Part shown: positions 46,872 through 55,798 of the stretch, in pieces
How the letters are laid out: each line of letters begins with the position of its first letter
Position numbering within the stretch: the stretch's first letter is position 1
Origin: Arenibacter sp040216555
GTDB lineage: Bacteria; Bacteroidota; Bacteroidia; Flavobacteriales; Flavobacteriaceae
Direction: 5' to 3'
DNA length: 64,000 nucleotides
Assembly (NCBI GenBank): GCA_040216555.1
Contig: JAVJOW010000021.1
Location: 62,001 to 126,000 of the forward strand
Program-made: the position numbers and the translations under genes
Notes under the pieces: generated by a model
The model's input: only the letters and a program-made list of their open reading frames with translations
Databases searched by the model: none
Told to the model about the DNA's origin: nothing

Positions 46872-47078
46872 TGAATTATACAAATACGTTTAAAAAAAGC
46901 CGCCCAGCTCCTCAAGAAAAATCAAATGTACATTTCAGAAGTGGCCTATATGACTGGGTTCAGCAATCAAAAATACTTTAGTAAATGTTTCAGTAAGGAG
47001 TACGGCAAAAGTCCAACAGAGTATGCAAAGCAGTTTTCAAAGGATGTGGCAACAAATAAAAAGGACTTGGTGCCTTAA
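46872..47078 (+). pseudogene. Remnant C-terminal HTH of an AraC-type or hybrid two-component regulator
   Basis: The plus strand encodes IRLKKAAQLLKKNQMYISEV, then AYMTGFSNQKYFSKCFSKEY and GKSPTEYAKQF before a TAA. This is the second helix-turn-helix of an AraC domain as found at the end of HTCS regulators of PULs. Just upstream GATGAATTATACAAATACG resembles the preceding N-E-F-I-x-x-I-R-L stretch with a missing base. The kinase and sensor portions are absent and no start codon or complete AraC domain remains. Confidence 0.88.
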
Positions 47079-47154
47079 TGTAAGGCCGCTTTTGAATTAT
47101 TTTTAACATAAATTAGAACCTATATCCTCTAAAACACCAAATAGCTATAGAATC

Positions 47155-48615
47155 ATGAATCGCATAATACCATACCTCCCCGCCATTACTTTGGCAATAA
47201 TGTGTACATTACACTCCTGCAAATCCCCCAAAGAGAACGAGCCAAACAAGGCACTTCCCAATATAGTTCTAATAAATGTAGATGATTTGGGCTGGAAAGA
47301 TTTAGGGTTTATGGGTAGCGAGTATTATGAAACGCCCAATTTGGATGCTTTGGCCAAAGAGGGTATGATTTTTTACAATGCATACGCTGGTGCAGCAAAT
47401 TGCGCTCCCAGCCGGGCCTGCCTGCTATCCGGACTAAATACTCCACGACATGGCGTTTATACGGTAAGTCCATCGGACAGAGGGAATCCCAAGACACGAA
47501 AACTTATCCCTATACAAAACACAGACCACCTAAGTGACACCATATACACTCTCCCACAAATGCTAAAATCGGCCGGATATATCACAGGAAATTTCGGAAA
47601 ATGGCATGTAGGCAATGACCCTAAGGAACAGGGGATAGATGTAAATGTTGGTGGAAGCACTAAAGGCCATCCCGGAAAAGGAGGGTATTTTTCCCCTTAT
47701 AAAATAGACCATATTACCAATGGGCCAGAGGGTGAATATTTAACAGACCGCATTACCAATGAGGCCATCTCTTTTGTTGAAACATATAGGGACACCACCT
47801 TTTTTCTTTACCTCCCCTACTATACGGTACATACCCCTATAATGGGAAAAGAAGAGCTGATCGAAAAATTTAAGAACAAAAAGGGTTCCAATGGTCAGAA
47901 TAGACCGGACTATGCCGCCATGGTGGCCTCGATGGACGAAAATGTAGGCAAACTACTTTCCTCATTAAAAGCAAATGGACTGGAGGAAAACACCTTGGTA
48001 ATATTTACTTCGGACAATGGAGGAATTAGGTCCATATCCGAACAAAACCCATTACGCGCCGGAAAGGGTTCTTATTATGAAGGGGGAATCCGTGTGCCCT
48101 TACTGATCACATGGCCGGGAAAAATAGAACCTAATTCCAGCTCTAACTCCCGTGTCAGCAATTTGGACTTTTACCCCACCCTACAAAATATTACAAGTCC
48201 GGATAAAAAGGCTACCCTACTGGACGGAATTAATTTAGGACCCATATTCGAGGGAGATTCCCAGCTAGAGAGATACCTATTCTTCCATTTCCCTATCTAC
48301 CTTGAGGAATACCAGGGCATGCAGGATGGTAGCCACGACCCATTGTTCCGTACCCGCCCAGGTTCAGTAATTATTTCGGGCGATTGGAAACTGCATGAAT
48401 ATTTTGAAGACGGCGCATTGGAACTTTACAATTTAATATCTGACCCTGGTGAGGAAAATAATGTTGCCGAACAAAATCCGGATAAAGCACAGGAACTCCG
48501 TAAGAAATTAGTGGAGTGGCGCGCAGCAACCAACGCCATGGTTCCAAGCCAAAGCAATCCAGAATACGATGCCGCTTTTGAGCAACAGAAGATCAAAGAA
48601 AAAAGTCTGCGATAA
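47155..48615 (+). CDS. S1-family sulfatase lipoprotein
   Basis: Sulfatase of 486 residues with a lipoprotein signal (MNRIIPYLPAITLAIMCTLH, then SC; Cys22). The formylglycine motif is CAPSRACLLSG (Cys83), the metal pair is in INVDDLGWKDLG, the basic residues in GKWHVGND, and the second metal site in IFTSDNGGIRS. The stretch PRHGVYTVSPSDRGNPKTRK after the motif is a specificity-loop signature shared by a subgroup of marine S1 enzymes. The site looks intact. It is transcribed divergently from the previous sulfatase, across the relic susD/regulator scar, and probably belonged to the same lost locus. Confidence 0.93.
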   Translation: MNRIIPYLPAITLAIMCTLHSCKSPKENEPNKALPNIVLINVDDLGWKDLGFMGSEYYETPNLDALAKEGMIFYNAYAGAANCAPSRACLLSGLNTPRHGVYTVSPSDRGNPKTRKLIPIQNTDHLSDTIYTLPQMLKSAGYITGNFGKWHVGNDPKEQGIDVNVGGSTKGHPGKGGYFSPYKIDHITNGPEGEYLTDRITNEAISFVETYRDTTFFLYLPYYTVHTPIMGKEELIEKFKNKKGSNGQNRPDYAAMVASMDENVGKLLSSLKANGLEENTLVIFTSDNGGIRSISEQNPLRAGKGSYYEGGIRVPLLITWPGKIEPNSSSNSRVSNLDFYPTLQNITSPDKKATLLDGINLGPIFEGDSQLERYLFFHFPIYLEEYQGMQDGSHDPLFRTRPGSVIISGDWKLHEYFEDGALELYNLISDPGEENNVAEQNPDKAQELRKKLVEWRAATNAMVPSQSNPEYDAAFEQQKIKEKSLR

Positions 48616-49006
48616 TAATTCTAATAAACATGTTAATACAGAAGTCCTTTGTATTCGAAATGCACAATAAATCCATGGCAGGCCTACCATGTGGATAATT
48701 ATTATGCTTCCAAATAGCGTGAGTTCGTTTAATTTTAATGGTTTAAGAGTGGTTTAAGGTTAGGGTGTACGGTCGAGCCTATCTACCACTAGGTAGGTGC
48801 AGTCGAGAGGTTTGGACAATTATAGCTTTACCCTGAGGTCCCTCCCGATGCATATCGGGATGTGCTACCCCTTGTCGTCTATATTAAATATCTAAATATC
48901 AATCGTTTGAGAAAATATCATTGCACCTATCTGGAAATTTTTTTATCTCTATTTCTCATTGAACAAAAGTTAGTCACTTCGACAGAGAGAAGCATGAGCG
49001 ACGAGA
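48616..49006. other. Noncoding gap with small hairpins
   Basis: No gene is visible. It contains a CTACC/GGTAG hairpin near 48785 and a TCCCGAT/ATCGGGA hairpin at 48843-48860, both resembling pieces of the dispersed repeats. Confidence 0.55.
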
Positions 49007-49185
49007 AACCGATGGTTCACGAATACCCCTAAAATAAAAAGGCCATGAGCTAAATAGCACATACTGGTCGGGAGCAAGATGTGTGACTTCTCTCCCGATA
49101 ATCATCGGGAGTCCCAAGAAGGGACTCTGTCGAAGTGACCATTGAGTAGGCACGAGCCTGACCCTCGCGCCAGCAAATGGACATT
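49007..49185. repeat. Composite dispersed repeat upstream of the second iorA/iorB pair
   Basis: Three blocks: ACCGATGGTTCACGAATACC with GGCCATGAGCTAAAT (49008-49054); the GTGTGACTTCTC...TGTCGAAGTGACC element (49080-49141); and AGGCACGAGC...CTCGCGCC (49149-49173). All three blocks recur downstream of the same gene pair at 52037-52305. Confidence 0.8.
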
Positions 49186-49248
49186 GGTAAGGGTATCCCG
49201 ATAAATTGACCAATCCAAAAATTCTTGCTTTCTAGATTGCACAGTCAT

Positions 49249-49278
49249 TTGTTTTAGAAAAGCAATTCATTATCTTAG
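49249..49278 (+). promoter_or_regulatory. Promoter for the second iorA/iorB pair
   Basis: TTG at 49249-49251, 19 bases, TATCTTAG at 49271-49278: one base off the Bacteroidota consensus, 17 bases before the iorA ATG. Confidence 0.6.
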
Positions 49279-49295
49279 AAGCTAAACTAACTTTT

Positions 49296-49760
49296 ATGCC
49301 AACCTACCACCTCAACGTCAATGGCTCCAAAAAAAAAGTCGAGACGGAAGCCGACACCCCAATGCTTTATGTATTGAGGGACTATCTGGAACTTAATGGT
49401 CCCAAATTTGGGTGTGGAATTGCCCAATGTGGGTCGTGCAATATCCTCATAAACGGAAGAGCCACCAATAGCTGTTTGCTTCCAATATCCTCCATTGGGA
49501 ATGCAGAAATAACCACCTTGGAAGGACTTTTAGCCCATAAAGGCAAGTTACACGCCGTGCAGCAGGCATTTATAAATGAGCAGGCCGCCCAATGTGGTTA
49601 TTGCCTAAATGGTATGGTGATGACTGCAGTGGGCCTTTTAAATGCCAACTCAAACCCTGATGAGATGGAAATCAGAATTGCCATGCAAGGCAACCTCTGT
49701 CGGTGTGGCACCCATGCCAGGATCATCCGAGCTATTAAATCCGCAGTCAAAAACCTGTAA
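49296..49760 (+). CDS. [2Fe-2S] subunit of a second molybdenum hydroxylase (IorA type)
   Basis: Iron-sulfur subunit of 154 residues. Cys40, 45, 48 and 60 (FGCGIAQCGSCNI...NSC) bind the ferredoxin-type cluster, and Cys100, 103, 135 and 137 (CGYCLNG, CRCGTH) the second cluster. It has no signal peptide and relies on the Tat-signalled partner 12 bases downstream for export. It is clearly paralogous to the subunit at 22347 but diverged (for example MPTYHLNVNGSKKKVE against MATFQLDINNSKHKVE). A promoter is visible just upstream, so the pair forms its own operon. Confidence 0.93.
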   Translation: MPTYHLNVNGSKKKVETEADTPMLYVLRDYLELNGPKFGCGIAQCGSCNILINGRATNSCLLPISSIGNAEITTLEGLLAHKGKLHAVQQAFINEQAAQCGYCLNGMVMTAVGLLNANSNPDEMEIRIAMQGNLCRCGTHARIIRAIKSAVKNL

Positions 49761-49772
49761 TCCCAACCCGCC

Positions 49773-51995
49773 ATGAAAGTCATACCACTTAGAAGCAGAA
49801 GAAAATTTCTCAAAGACCTGGGCTATATCAGCGTGGGATTTACATTGTTAGGGGCCTGTTCAGGTGAGAAAGACCCCATAATCTCCGCTAGAGTGGATTA
49901 TGATGGGAAACTACCAGGAAGTATGGGCCGTGCCAAAACCGTAAACGCCTGGTTACAGATATTGGAGGATGGCAGCCTAAGGATACTATCTGGAAAAGTA
50001 GAACTGGGACAAGGCATCCGCACTGCCATCCAGCAGGTGGCCGCCGAAGAACTGGATATGGATCTGGAGAAGGTACAAGTTCATCTGGCAGAGACTGGCG
50101 TAACCCCAAATGAGGGTTATACCGGGGCCAGTGCTTCTATCCAAAACAGTGCTATGTCCGTTCGCTATGCTGCAGCTGCAGCTAGACAAGAATTATTGAC
50201 CCTAGCGAGTAAACAACTAAATACTGGCGTTGATGATCTGCTGCTTTACAACGGCATCGTTAAATCCATACGGAACAAAAAATCCTTGACTTTTGGGGAG
50301 ATCCTTGAAGGCGTACAAATAGAAACGGAAGTAATCCTTCCAGTGCCTATTAAGGACTACAGGGAACATCGCTATGTTGGAAAAGCTATCCCAAGAAGGG
50401 ATATCACCGACATGGTTCGTGGAAAAGCTAATTATATTCAAGACCTGCGCTTTCCCGGTATGGTGCATGCAAGGATAGTTAGACCTATGGGATACACTTC
50501 CCAACTGATTTCTTTGGATGAAACCGGTTTAAAAGCAGAAGTTTCAGGAATCATTAAAACAGTAATAAAAGGAAGTTTTGTGGGTGTAATTACCGAAAAG
50601 GAACATCAAGCTGTAAAAGGGGAACAATTCCTGAGGAACCACTCTAATTGGACGGCCCCCTTACCCTTCCCTAAATCCGAAAATCTCTACGCACATATTA
50701 AATTGATTGCCTCCAGCCCGGAAACAGTGAAAAACGAAGGTGATGTGGCAAGAGTATTTGAAGGCGCCGAAACCTTTAAAGCAACATATACCAAACCCTA
50801 TATTAAACATGCCTCTATGGGTCCCGCCTGTGGCATAGCAATGTTTGACGGTGAAATATTGCATGTCTGGTCCCATAGTCAAGGAATTTACCCCATGAGG
50901 GAAGCCCTGGCGAACATGCTTTCCATGGACGCCGATAATATTCATATTACCGCTGTTCCAGGAGCTGGGTGTTTTGGCCACAGCACTGCGGATGATGCCG
51001 CCGCCGATGCAGCACTATTGGCCCTGGAACAACCCAATACCCCTGTTAGGGTACAATGGTCCAGACAAGATGAGCACTTATGGGACCCCTATGGTCCGGC
51101 CATGATCACCGAATTGGAAGCCAGTCTGGATGAAAACAATAAAATAAACTCGTGGAAAACTGAGGTATGGACCGACTCCCACAGTACTCGCCCCAACAAG
51201 GATGCCGGAACAGTATTAGCGGCCAGATATTTGGAAAACCCATACGAGATGAAGTCGAGAGGGTATTTGGGAGGAGGACATAGAAATGCAGATCCGTATT
51301 ACAGCATTCCCAATATTACCGTGAACGCACACTACTATGACGGCCCCTTCCGCACATCCTCTTTGCGTAGCTTAGGATCATTTGCCAATATTTTTGCCTT
51401 AGAATCCTTTATGGATACTTTGGCGGAAAAAGCTGGCCAAAATTCCTTAGAATTCCGAATAAATCATTTAGAGGATGAAAGGGCCATAGCGGTAATCCAA
51501 AAAGTACAGGCCCTGACCAGCTCACAAAATACAGAGGACGGTGAAGGGATTGGGTTTGCCTTTATGAGATACAAAAATACGGACGCCTATATTGCCGTTG
51601 CGGCCAAGGTTTCGGTAGATAAAACTAACGGCAAGATCGGTCTGACCAGAATGTGGGCAGCGGTAGACGTAGGAGAGGTAATCAATATGGATGGACTCAC
51701 CAATCAAGTAGAAGGTGGGATAATCCAAGCGGCCAGCTGGACCCTAAAAGAGCAGGTGACGTTCAATACAACAGAAATAACAAGCACAGATTGGATGAAA
51801 TATCCCATTTTAAAATTTTCTGAAGTCCCTGAAGTGGAAGTGGCCATTATAAACCGTCCAACCCAAGACGCCAAAGGGGCAGGCGAAGTCCCAGTGCCGC
51901 CAACAGCTGCGGCAATTGCCAATGCCATTTATAAAGCTTGCGGTAAACGGGTGTATGACCTTCCGATTACACCGGAGAAAATATTGAATGCATAG
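49773..51995 (+). CDS. Molybdopterin subunit of a second Tat-exported hydroxylase (IorB type)
   Basis: Catalytic subunit of 740 residues with a twin-arginine signal (RSRRKFLKDLGYISVGFTLL). Visible family motifs are SGKVELGQGIRTAIQQVAAEE, the molybdopterin loop GAGCFGHSTADDAAADAAL, VEGGIIQAASWTLKEQV and the catalytic Glu in KGAGEVPVPPTAAAIANA. It should hydroxylate an aldehyde or heterocycle in the periplasm and hand electrons via the iron-sulfur subunit to an unknown acceptor, since no FAD subunit is encoded. Sequence differences in the active-site loop relative to the paralogue (CFGHST against GFGRRS) suggest different substrates. A scrap of a close paralogue lies 70 bases downstream. Confidence 0.92.
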   Translation: MKVIPLRSRRKFLKDLGYISVGFTLLGACSGEKDPIISARVDYDGKLPGSMGRAKTVNAWLQILEDGSLRILSGKVELGQGIRTAIQQVAAEELDMDLEKVQVHLAETGVTPNEGYTGASASIQNSAMSVRYAAAAARQELLTLASKQLNTGVDDLLLYNGIVKSIRNKKSLTFGEILEGVQIETEVILPVPIKDYREHRYVGKAIPRRDITDMVRGKANYIQDLRFPGMVHARIVRPMGYTSQLISLDETGLKAEVSGIIKTVIKGSFVGVITEKEHQAVKGEQFLRNHSNWTAPLPFPKSENLYAHIKLIASSPETVKNEGDVARVFEGAETFKATYTKPYIKHASMGPACGIAMFDGEILHVWSHSQGIYPMREALANMLSMDADNIHITAVPGAGCFGHSTADDAAADAALLALEQPNTPVRVQWSRQDEHLWDPYGPAMITELEASLDENNKINSWKTEVWTDSHSTRPNKDAGTVLAARYLENPYEMKSRGYLGGGHRNADPYYSIPNITVNAHYYDGPFRTSSLRSLGSFANIFALESFMDTLAEKAGQNSLEFRINHLEDERAIAVIQKVQALTSSQNTEDGEGIGFAFMRYKNTDAYIAVAAKVSVDKTNGKIGLTRMWAAVDVGEVINMDGLTNQVEGGIIQAASWTLKEQVTFNTTEITSTDWMKYPILKFSEVPEVEVAIINRPTQDAKGAGEVPVPPTAAAIANAIYKACGKRVYDLPITPEKILNA

Positions 51996-52030
51996 ACCCA
52001 GAGTTTACAACTAAAGCAGCAAAATAACAA

Positions 52031-52524
52031 CTACTTAGGCACGAGCGCGACGCTCGCGCCAACATAAGCAGGTAACTTTCAATACACGAGAAATTACCAG
52101 CACTGACTGGCAAAAATATCACCGAAGGTTCACGAATACCCATAAAATAAAACGGCCATGAGCTAAATCACACTAATTACTCAACTTATAGACTAATTGA
52201 ACTTTAAACTTCTGAAAGAAACATGAAAACTAAATAATCTTCAACAAAACCCAACTTGTGTGACTTCTCCTCATCCCGAAAAAAAAGGACTCTGTCAGAT
52301 TGACTCCCACAGTCGCCAACAAGGGCCTACCCCTTCCGGCTTCTCCCCTGTCGAAGCCACCTTCACCTAATTAGGGGAAGGAGCTATATTTTTAGTTGTT
52401 TCGGGGCTCCTTCTTGGAACTTCCAGTTTAATAAATGCTAATAACAAGCTCCTTCCCTTGGACCTGTGCGTATAAGGGAAAGTGGAGCCTCGGCCATAAG
52501 CGGAGGAGACAGAAGGGATTGAAA
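52031..52524. repeat. Composite dispersed repeats downstream of iorB
   Basis: Contains AGGCACGAGCGCGACGCTCG (52037-52056); the ACCGAAGGTTCACGAATACC plus GGCCATGAGCTAAAT block (52121-52168); the GTGTGACTTCTC...GGACTCTGTC element (52257-52300); and an inverted copy of the array core with two CTCCTTCC-type palindromes (52330-52500). Apart from the iorB scrap described separately, no coding sequence is visible in this gap. Confidence 0.75.
52066..52125 (+). pseudogene. Sixty-base fragment of an iorB paralogue
   Basis: The plus strand reads QVTFNTREITSTDWQKYHR. The intact iorB has QVTFNTTEITSTDWMKYPI at 51751-51810. Several synonymous and missense differences show it is a diverged paralogue rather than a recent duplicate. 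It is bounded by repeat blocks on both sides. Confidence 0.88.
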
Positions 52525-52527
52525 GCC

Positions 52528-54138
52528 CTAATATTTTTTGGACTGTTCAATATATTTATCATCCAATTCTTTGGAATCCTTGTATTTTACCCTAAGCTGG
52601 GCGAGTTTTTCCTTGAGTTCTTTCACAATATCGGCATATTCCGGATCATTATAGACATTGTTCAACTCATTGGGATCCTTTTTGCGATCATACAATTCCC
52701 ATTCGTCCACATCATAATAGAAATGGGCAAGTTTGTATTCCTTGGTCACTATGCCGTAGTGACGTTTAACCATATGCACACTTGGATACTCATAATAATG
52801 GTAATAAACGGCTTCCCGGTTCCATTCGTCCGATTTGCCTTTTAATAATGGTATAAGACTTTCCCCCTGCATATCTTCAGGAGCCTCTATTTGCGCCGCC
52901 TCTAAAAACGTCTGGGCAAAATCAAGGTTCTGCACCATTTCTTCCTCCGTGGTTCCCGGTTTTACTTCATTGGGCCAGCGGATCAACAATGGTGTTTTAA
53001 AGGACTCATCATAAATAAAGCGCTTGTCGAACCAACCGTGTTCGCCTAAATAAAAACCTTGGTCCGAAGTGTAGACCACAATGGTATTTTCGGCCAGGCC
53101 GTTTTCATCCAAATAATCCAACACCCTCCCTACATTGTCATCCACGGAGGAAATACTGCCCAAATAATCCTGCATATACCGCTGGTATTTCCAAATCATT
53201 TTTTCCTCGTCGTTCATAGTAGGCCATTTTTCCCTGAAATCTTGGTTAATGGCATCGATAATGGGCTTGTACTCTTGCCTTTGTTCTTCATTTCCACGAT
53301 TGAATTCGTTGTAAACATCTGCCTGAGAACCCTCTACAAACGGCTCCGCACCTCCCATAGATTCCAGAGTTTCGGGCCAAATCTTGCTATCATGGCTATA
53401 CTGCATATGATATAAAAGATTCATTTCAGCCGTTTTGGCCGCAGTGCCCCTGTTAGAGTAATCGTCGAATAAAGTTTCCGGCAGGGGAAAGGTTTTTTGG
53501 GTGTACTCCTTAAACTTATCTGCTCTTGGCCACCAGGGTCTATGGGGCGCCTTATGCAAATACATTAAAAAAAATGGTTTATTGGGATCCCGTTTTTTAT
53601 CCAACCATTCCAAACTCATGTCTGTAATGATATCCGTTACATATCCGGTAATGGTGGTATCGCCCTTATGGGTGATAAAATCCGGGTTAATATAATGTCC
53701 TTGGCCCGGTAAGATCATAAAATCGTCCACCCCCTTGGGATTGTTCCCAAAATGTAGCTTCCCGAACATGGCCGTTTGGTAGCCTGCCTTCTGAAAGATC
53801 TGAGGAAAGGTCACCTGGGTGGTGTCGAAAGGATTATGATTGTCTATTTTTCCATTAATATGGGTATGCTTCCCTGTAAGAATAGTGGCCCTTGAAGGAG
53901 CACAGATTGAATTGGTAACGCTGGCGTTTCTGAACAACATGCCCTCTTTGGCCAAACGATCAATATTTGGGGTTTGGATTAAATGGTCACTATAGGCACT
54001 TATGGCCTGATAGGCATGATCATCGGACATTATAAACAGGAAGTTGGGCCTCTGTGGCTTCTGCACTTCTTTCTCAGCACAACTGTACAAGGTTAAAAGA
54101 CAAAGGGTAATAAAGGAAAATAACGGCAATACTTTCAT
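52528..54138 (-). CDS. S1-family sulfatase lipoprotein (GlcNAc-6-sulfatase-like subgroup)
   Basis: Sulfatase of 536 residues. The ATG at 54138 gives a lipoprotein signal ending LLTLYSC (Cys20); the longer frame from 54180 is rejected. The formylglycine motif is CAPSRATILTGKHTH (Cys79), metal ligands are in IMSDDHAYQA, and VVYTSDQGFYLGEHGWFDKR is characteristic of the subgroup that includes N-acetylglucosamine-6-sulfatases and several algal-polysaccharide sulfatases. The active site appears intact. It is convergent with the second iorA/iorB operon. The exact substrate cannot be read from the sequence. Confidence 0.93.
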   Translation of the reverse strand: MKVLPLFSFITLCLLTLYSCAEKEVQKPQRPNFLFIMSDDHAYQAISAYSDHLIQTPNIDRLAKEGMLFRNASVTNSICAPSRATILTGKHTHINGKIDNHNPFDTTQVTFPQIFQKAGYQTAMFGKLHFGNNPKGVDDFMILPGQGHYINPDFITHKGDTTITGYVTDIITDMSLEWLDKKRDPNKPFFLMYLHKAPHRPWWPRADKFKEYTQKTFPLPETLFDDYSNRGTAAKTAEMNLLYHMQYSHDSKIWPETLESMGGAEPFVEGSQADVYNEFNRGNEEQRQEYKPIIDAINQDFREKWPTMNDEEKMIWKYQRYMQDYLGSISSVDDNVGRVLDYLDENGLAENTIVVYTSDQGFYLGEHGWFDKRFIYDESFKTPLLIRWPNEVKPGTTEEEMVQNLDFAQTFLEAAQIEAPEDMQGESLIPLLKGKSDEWNREAVYYHYYEYPSVHMVKRHYGIVTKEYKLAHFYYDVDEWELYDRKKDPNELNNVYNDPEYADIVKELKEKLAQLRVKYKDSKELDDKYIEQSKKY

Positions 54139-54273
54139 ATAGTTGGATGGTTTAAATAAGACTACTAATATAGGGAACAATAAATATATAAGGTTTATGC
54201 ATAAGCTTCAAATAAATTTGAGTCTCCGATGTCCTTTGGAGCAGGCAAAAGCCTTAGCTGACTCTAAATAGGA

Positions 54274-54305
54274 AAAGCCATTCTACACGAATGTAAAATG
54301 GCTTT
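54274..54305. terminator. Hairpin terminator, probably of the efflux operon
   Basis: AAAGCCATT-C-TACA and TGTA-A-AATGGCTTT form a 14-bp stem with one mismatch and a CGAA loop, 36 bases past the stop of the outer-membrane factor gene. T-rich sequence follows on both strands. Confidence 0.7.
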
Positions 54306-54340
54306 CTTTAATAGTAATTTGAAGTTTTAGAAAAAGGGTT

Positions 54341-55798
54341 CTATCTATCCCAGCCTCCTCCTAAGGCTCTGTAAATACTTACCTTGGCCAACATTTGGTC
54401 CTTTTTGGTCTCTACAAGTTCTTCGCTGGATTCGAGGGCATCGCGCTGGGTCAAAAGCACCTCCATATAATCTGCCCTGGCCGACTGGAAAAGCCTTGTG
54501 GAGATATCAATGGATTCGTTCAGCGCCTGTACCTGTCCCACTTTTAATTCATAACTCTTGTTAAGATTATCTATATTGGACAGTTGATTTGCTACCTCAA
54601 TATAAGCATTTAAAATAGCCTTCTCATACTCATACACCGCCTGAATTTGTCGCGCATTAGCGTTGCCGTACTCCGCTTTGATCGCATTTCTATTGATCAA
54701 CGGGGCCACTACATCGCCCACAGCGTTATACAGCAAGGATTGTGGTGTAGAAGTCAAAAACTTTGGTTTAAAAGCCTCCAATCCAACACCGGCCTTTATT
54801 CCGAAGGAAGGGTAAAAATTGGCTTTGGCCACTTTAACATCTAACTTGGCCGCAGCCAGTTCATATTCCGCCTGCCTTATATCTGGTCTGTTCTGCAACA
54901 ATTGAGACGGTATGCCAGGATTAATGGCAGCAACCTCTTTATCGATAAAACCTACCGAATTTCTTAAAATAGGCTGGGGAGACCTCCCGATTAAAAAATT
55001 AATCTTGTTCTCAGTTTCTATGATTTTCTGTTGTATGGCGTATTTTTGACTTTGGTTCTTTAGCACCTCTGCCTCAAACCTTCGAACGGCCAACTCCGTT
55101 GCCCTGGCCGCTGTTTTCTGAAGCTTCACCATGGCAAGGGCATTCGTTTGAATGGCCAGGTTTTCTTCAATAATTGCCAACTGACTATCCAAGGCCACTA
55201 GCTCATAATAGGAAGAGGCTACTTCGGAAACCAGATTGGTCACCATGAAATTCTTTCCCTCAATGGAGGAAAGATATTCGAAAACAGCAGCTTTTTTGGC
55301 GTTTCGCAGCTTTTTCCAAACATCAACCTCCCAGGAAGCGTAAGCTCCGACCATAAAATTCGATAGAGATTCCGGGAATTCCTCCCCTTCCTTAATTTCA
55401 AGTTGCTCCTCTACAGCACCATTTCTAGTATAAGCACCCACTTTTTCAACTTCAGCTCCGGCCTGAATATTGACAGAAGGTAGATATTCCCCTTTTCTGG
55501 TCCTGATCTCATTTTTGGCCATCTCCACCTTTTGCAGTATAATATTCAGCTCCTGATTCTTAATCAAGGCCGTATCTATCAACGCACTTAGTTGGGGGTC
55601 TGAAAAAAACTCTTTCCAGCGGACGCTTGCACTGTTCAAGCTGTCTTTCAATTGATTTTGATACCGATCTGGCACATCTGAATTTTCCTCCAACAGTGTT
55701 TTTGAAGGAACACAGGAATACGTGACTACCAGAGCAAATAAAGCCAGCCAATACACCCTGCTCTTTTTTATGGATAATATTCTATTATTTTTCATCAT
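54341..55798 (-). CDS. TolC/OprM-type outer-membrane efflux lipoprotein (NodT family)
   Basis: Outer-membrane channel of 485 residues for the RND pump. A lipoprotein signal ends LFALVVTYSC; the body has two OEP repeats of long coiled helices (NQELNIILQKVEMAKNEIRT, split further on by NRPDIRQAEYELAAAKLDVKV) and the SRVYW/NAVGD beta-barrel segments. It starts 14 bases inside the end of the pump gene (ATG at 55798 or 55795), so translation is coupled. The product completes a tripartite pump that exports drugs, detergents or metabolites. Substrate unknown. Confidence 0.93.
   Translation of the reverse strand: MMKNNRILSIKKSRVYWLALFALVVTYSCVPSKTLLEENSDVPDRYQNQLKDSLNSASVRWKEFFSDPQLSALIDTALIKNQELNIILQKVEMAKNEIRTRKGEYLPSVNIQAGAEVEKVGAYTRNGAVEEQLEIKEGEEFPESLSNFMVGAYASWEVDVWKKLRNAKKAAVFEYLSSIEGKNFMVTNLVSEVASSYYELVALDSQLAIIEENLAIQTNALAMVKLQKTAARATELAVRRFEAEVLKNQSQKYAIQQKIIETENKINFLIGRSPQPILRNSVGFIDKEVAAINPGIPSQLLQNRPDIRQAEYELAAAKLDVKVAKANFYPSFGIKAGVGLEAFKPKFLTSTPQSLLYNAVGDVVAPLINRNAIKAEYGNANARQIQAVYEYEKAILNAYIEVANQLSNIDNLNKSYELKVGQVQALNESIDISTRLFQSARADYMEVLLTQRDALESSEELVETKKDQMLAKVSIYRALGGGWDR

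Noticed and set aside
46668..47154. Insertion sequence at the scar between the two sulfatases
   Set aside because: No transposase frame or terminal inverted repeats; the coding scraps are clearly SusD and AraC-type, so a deletion explains it better.
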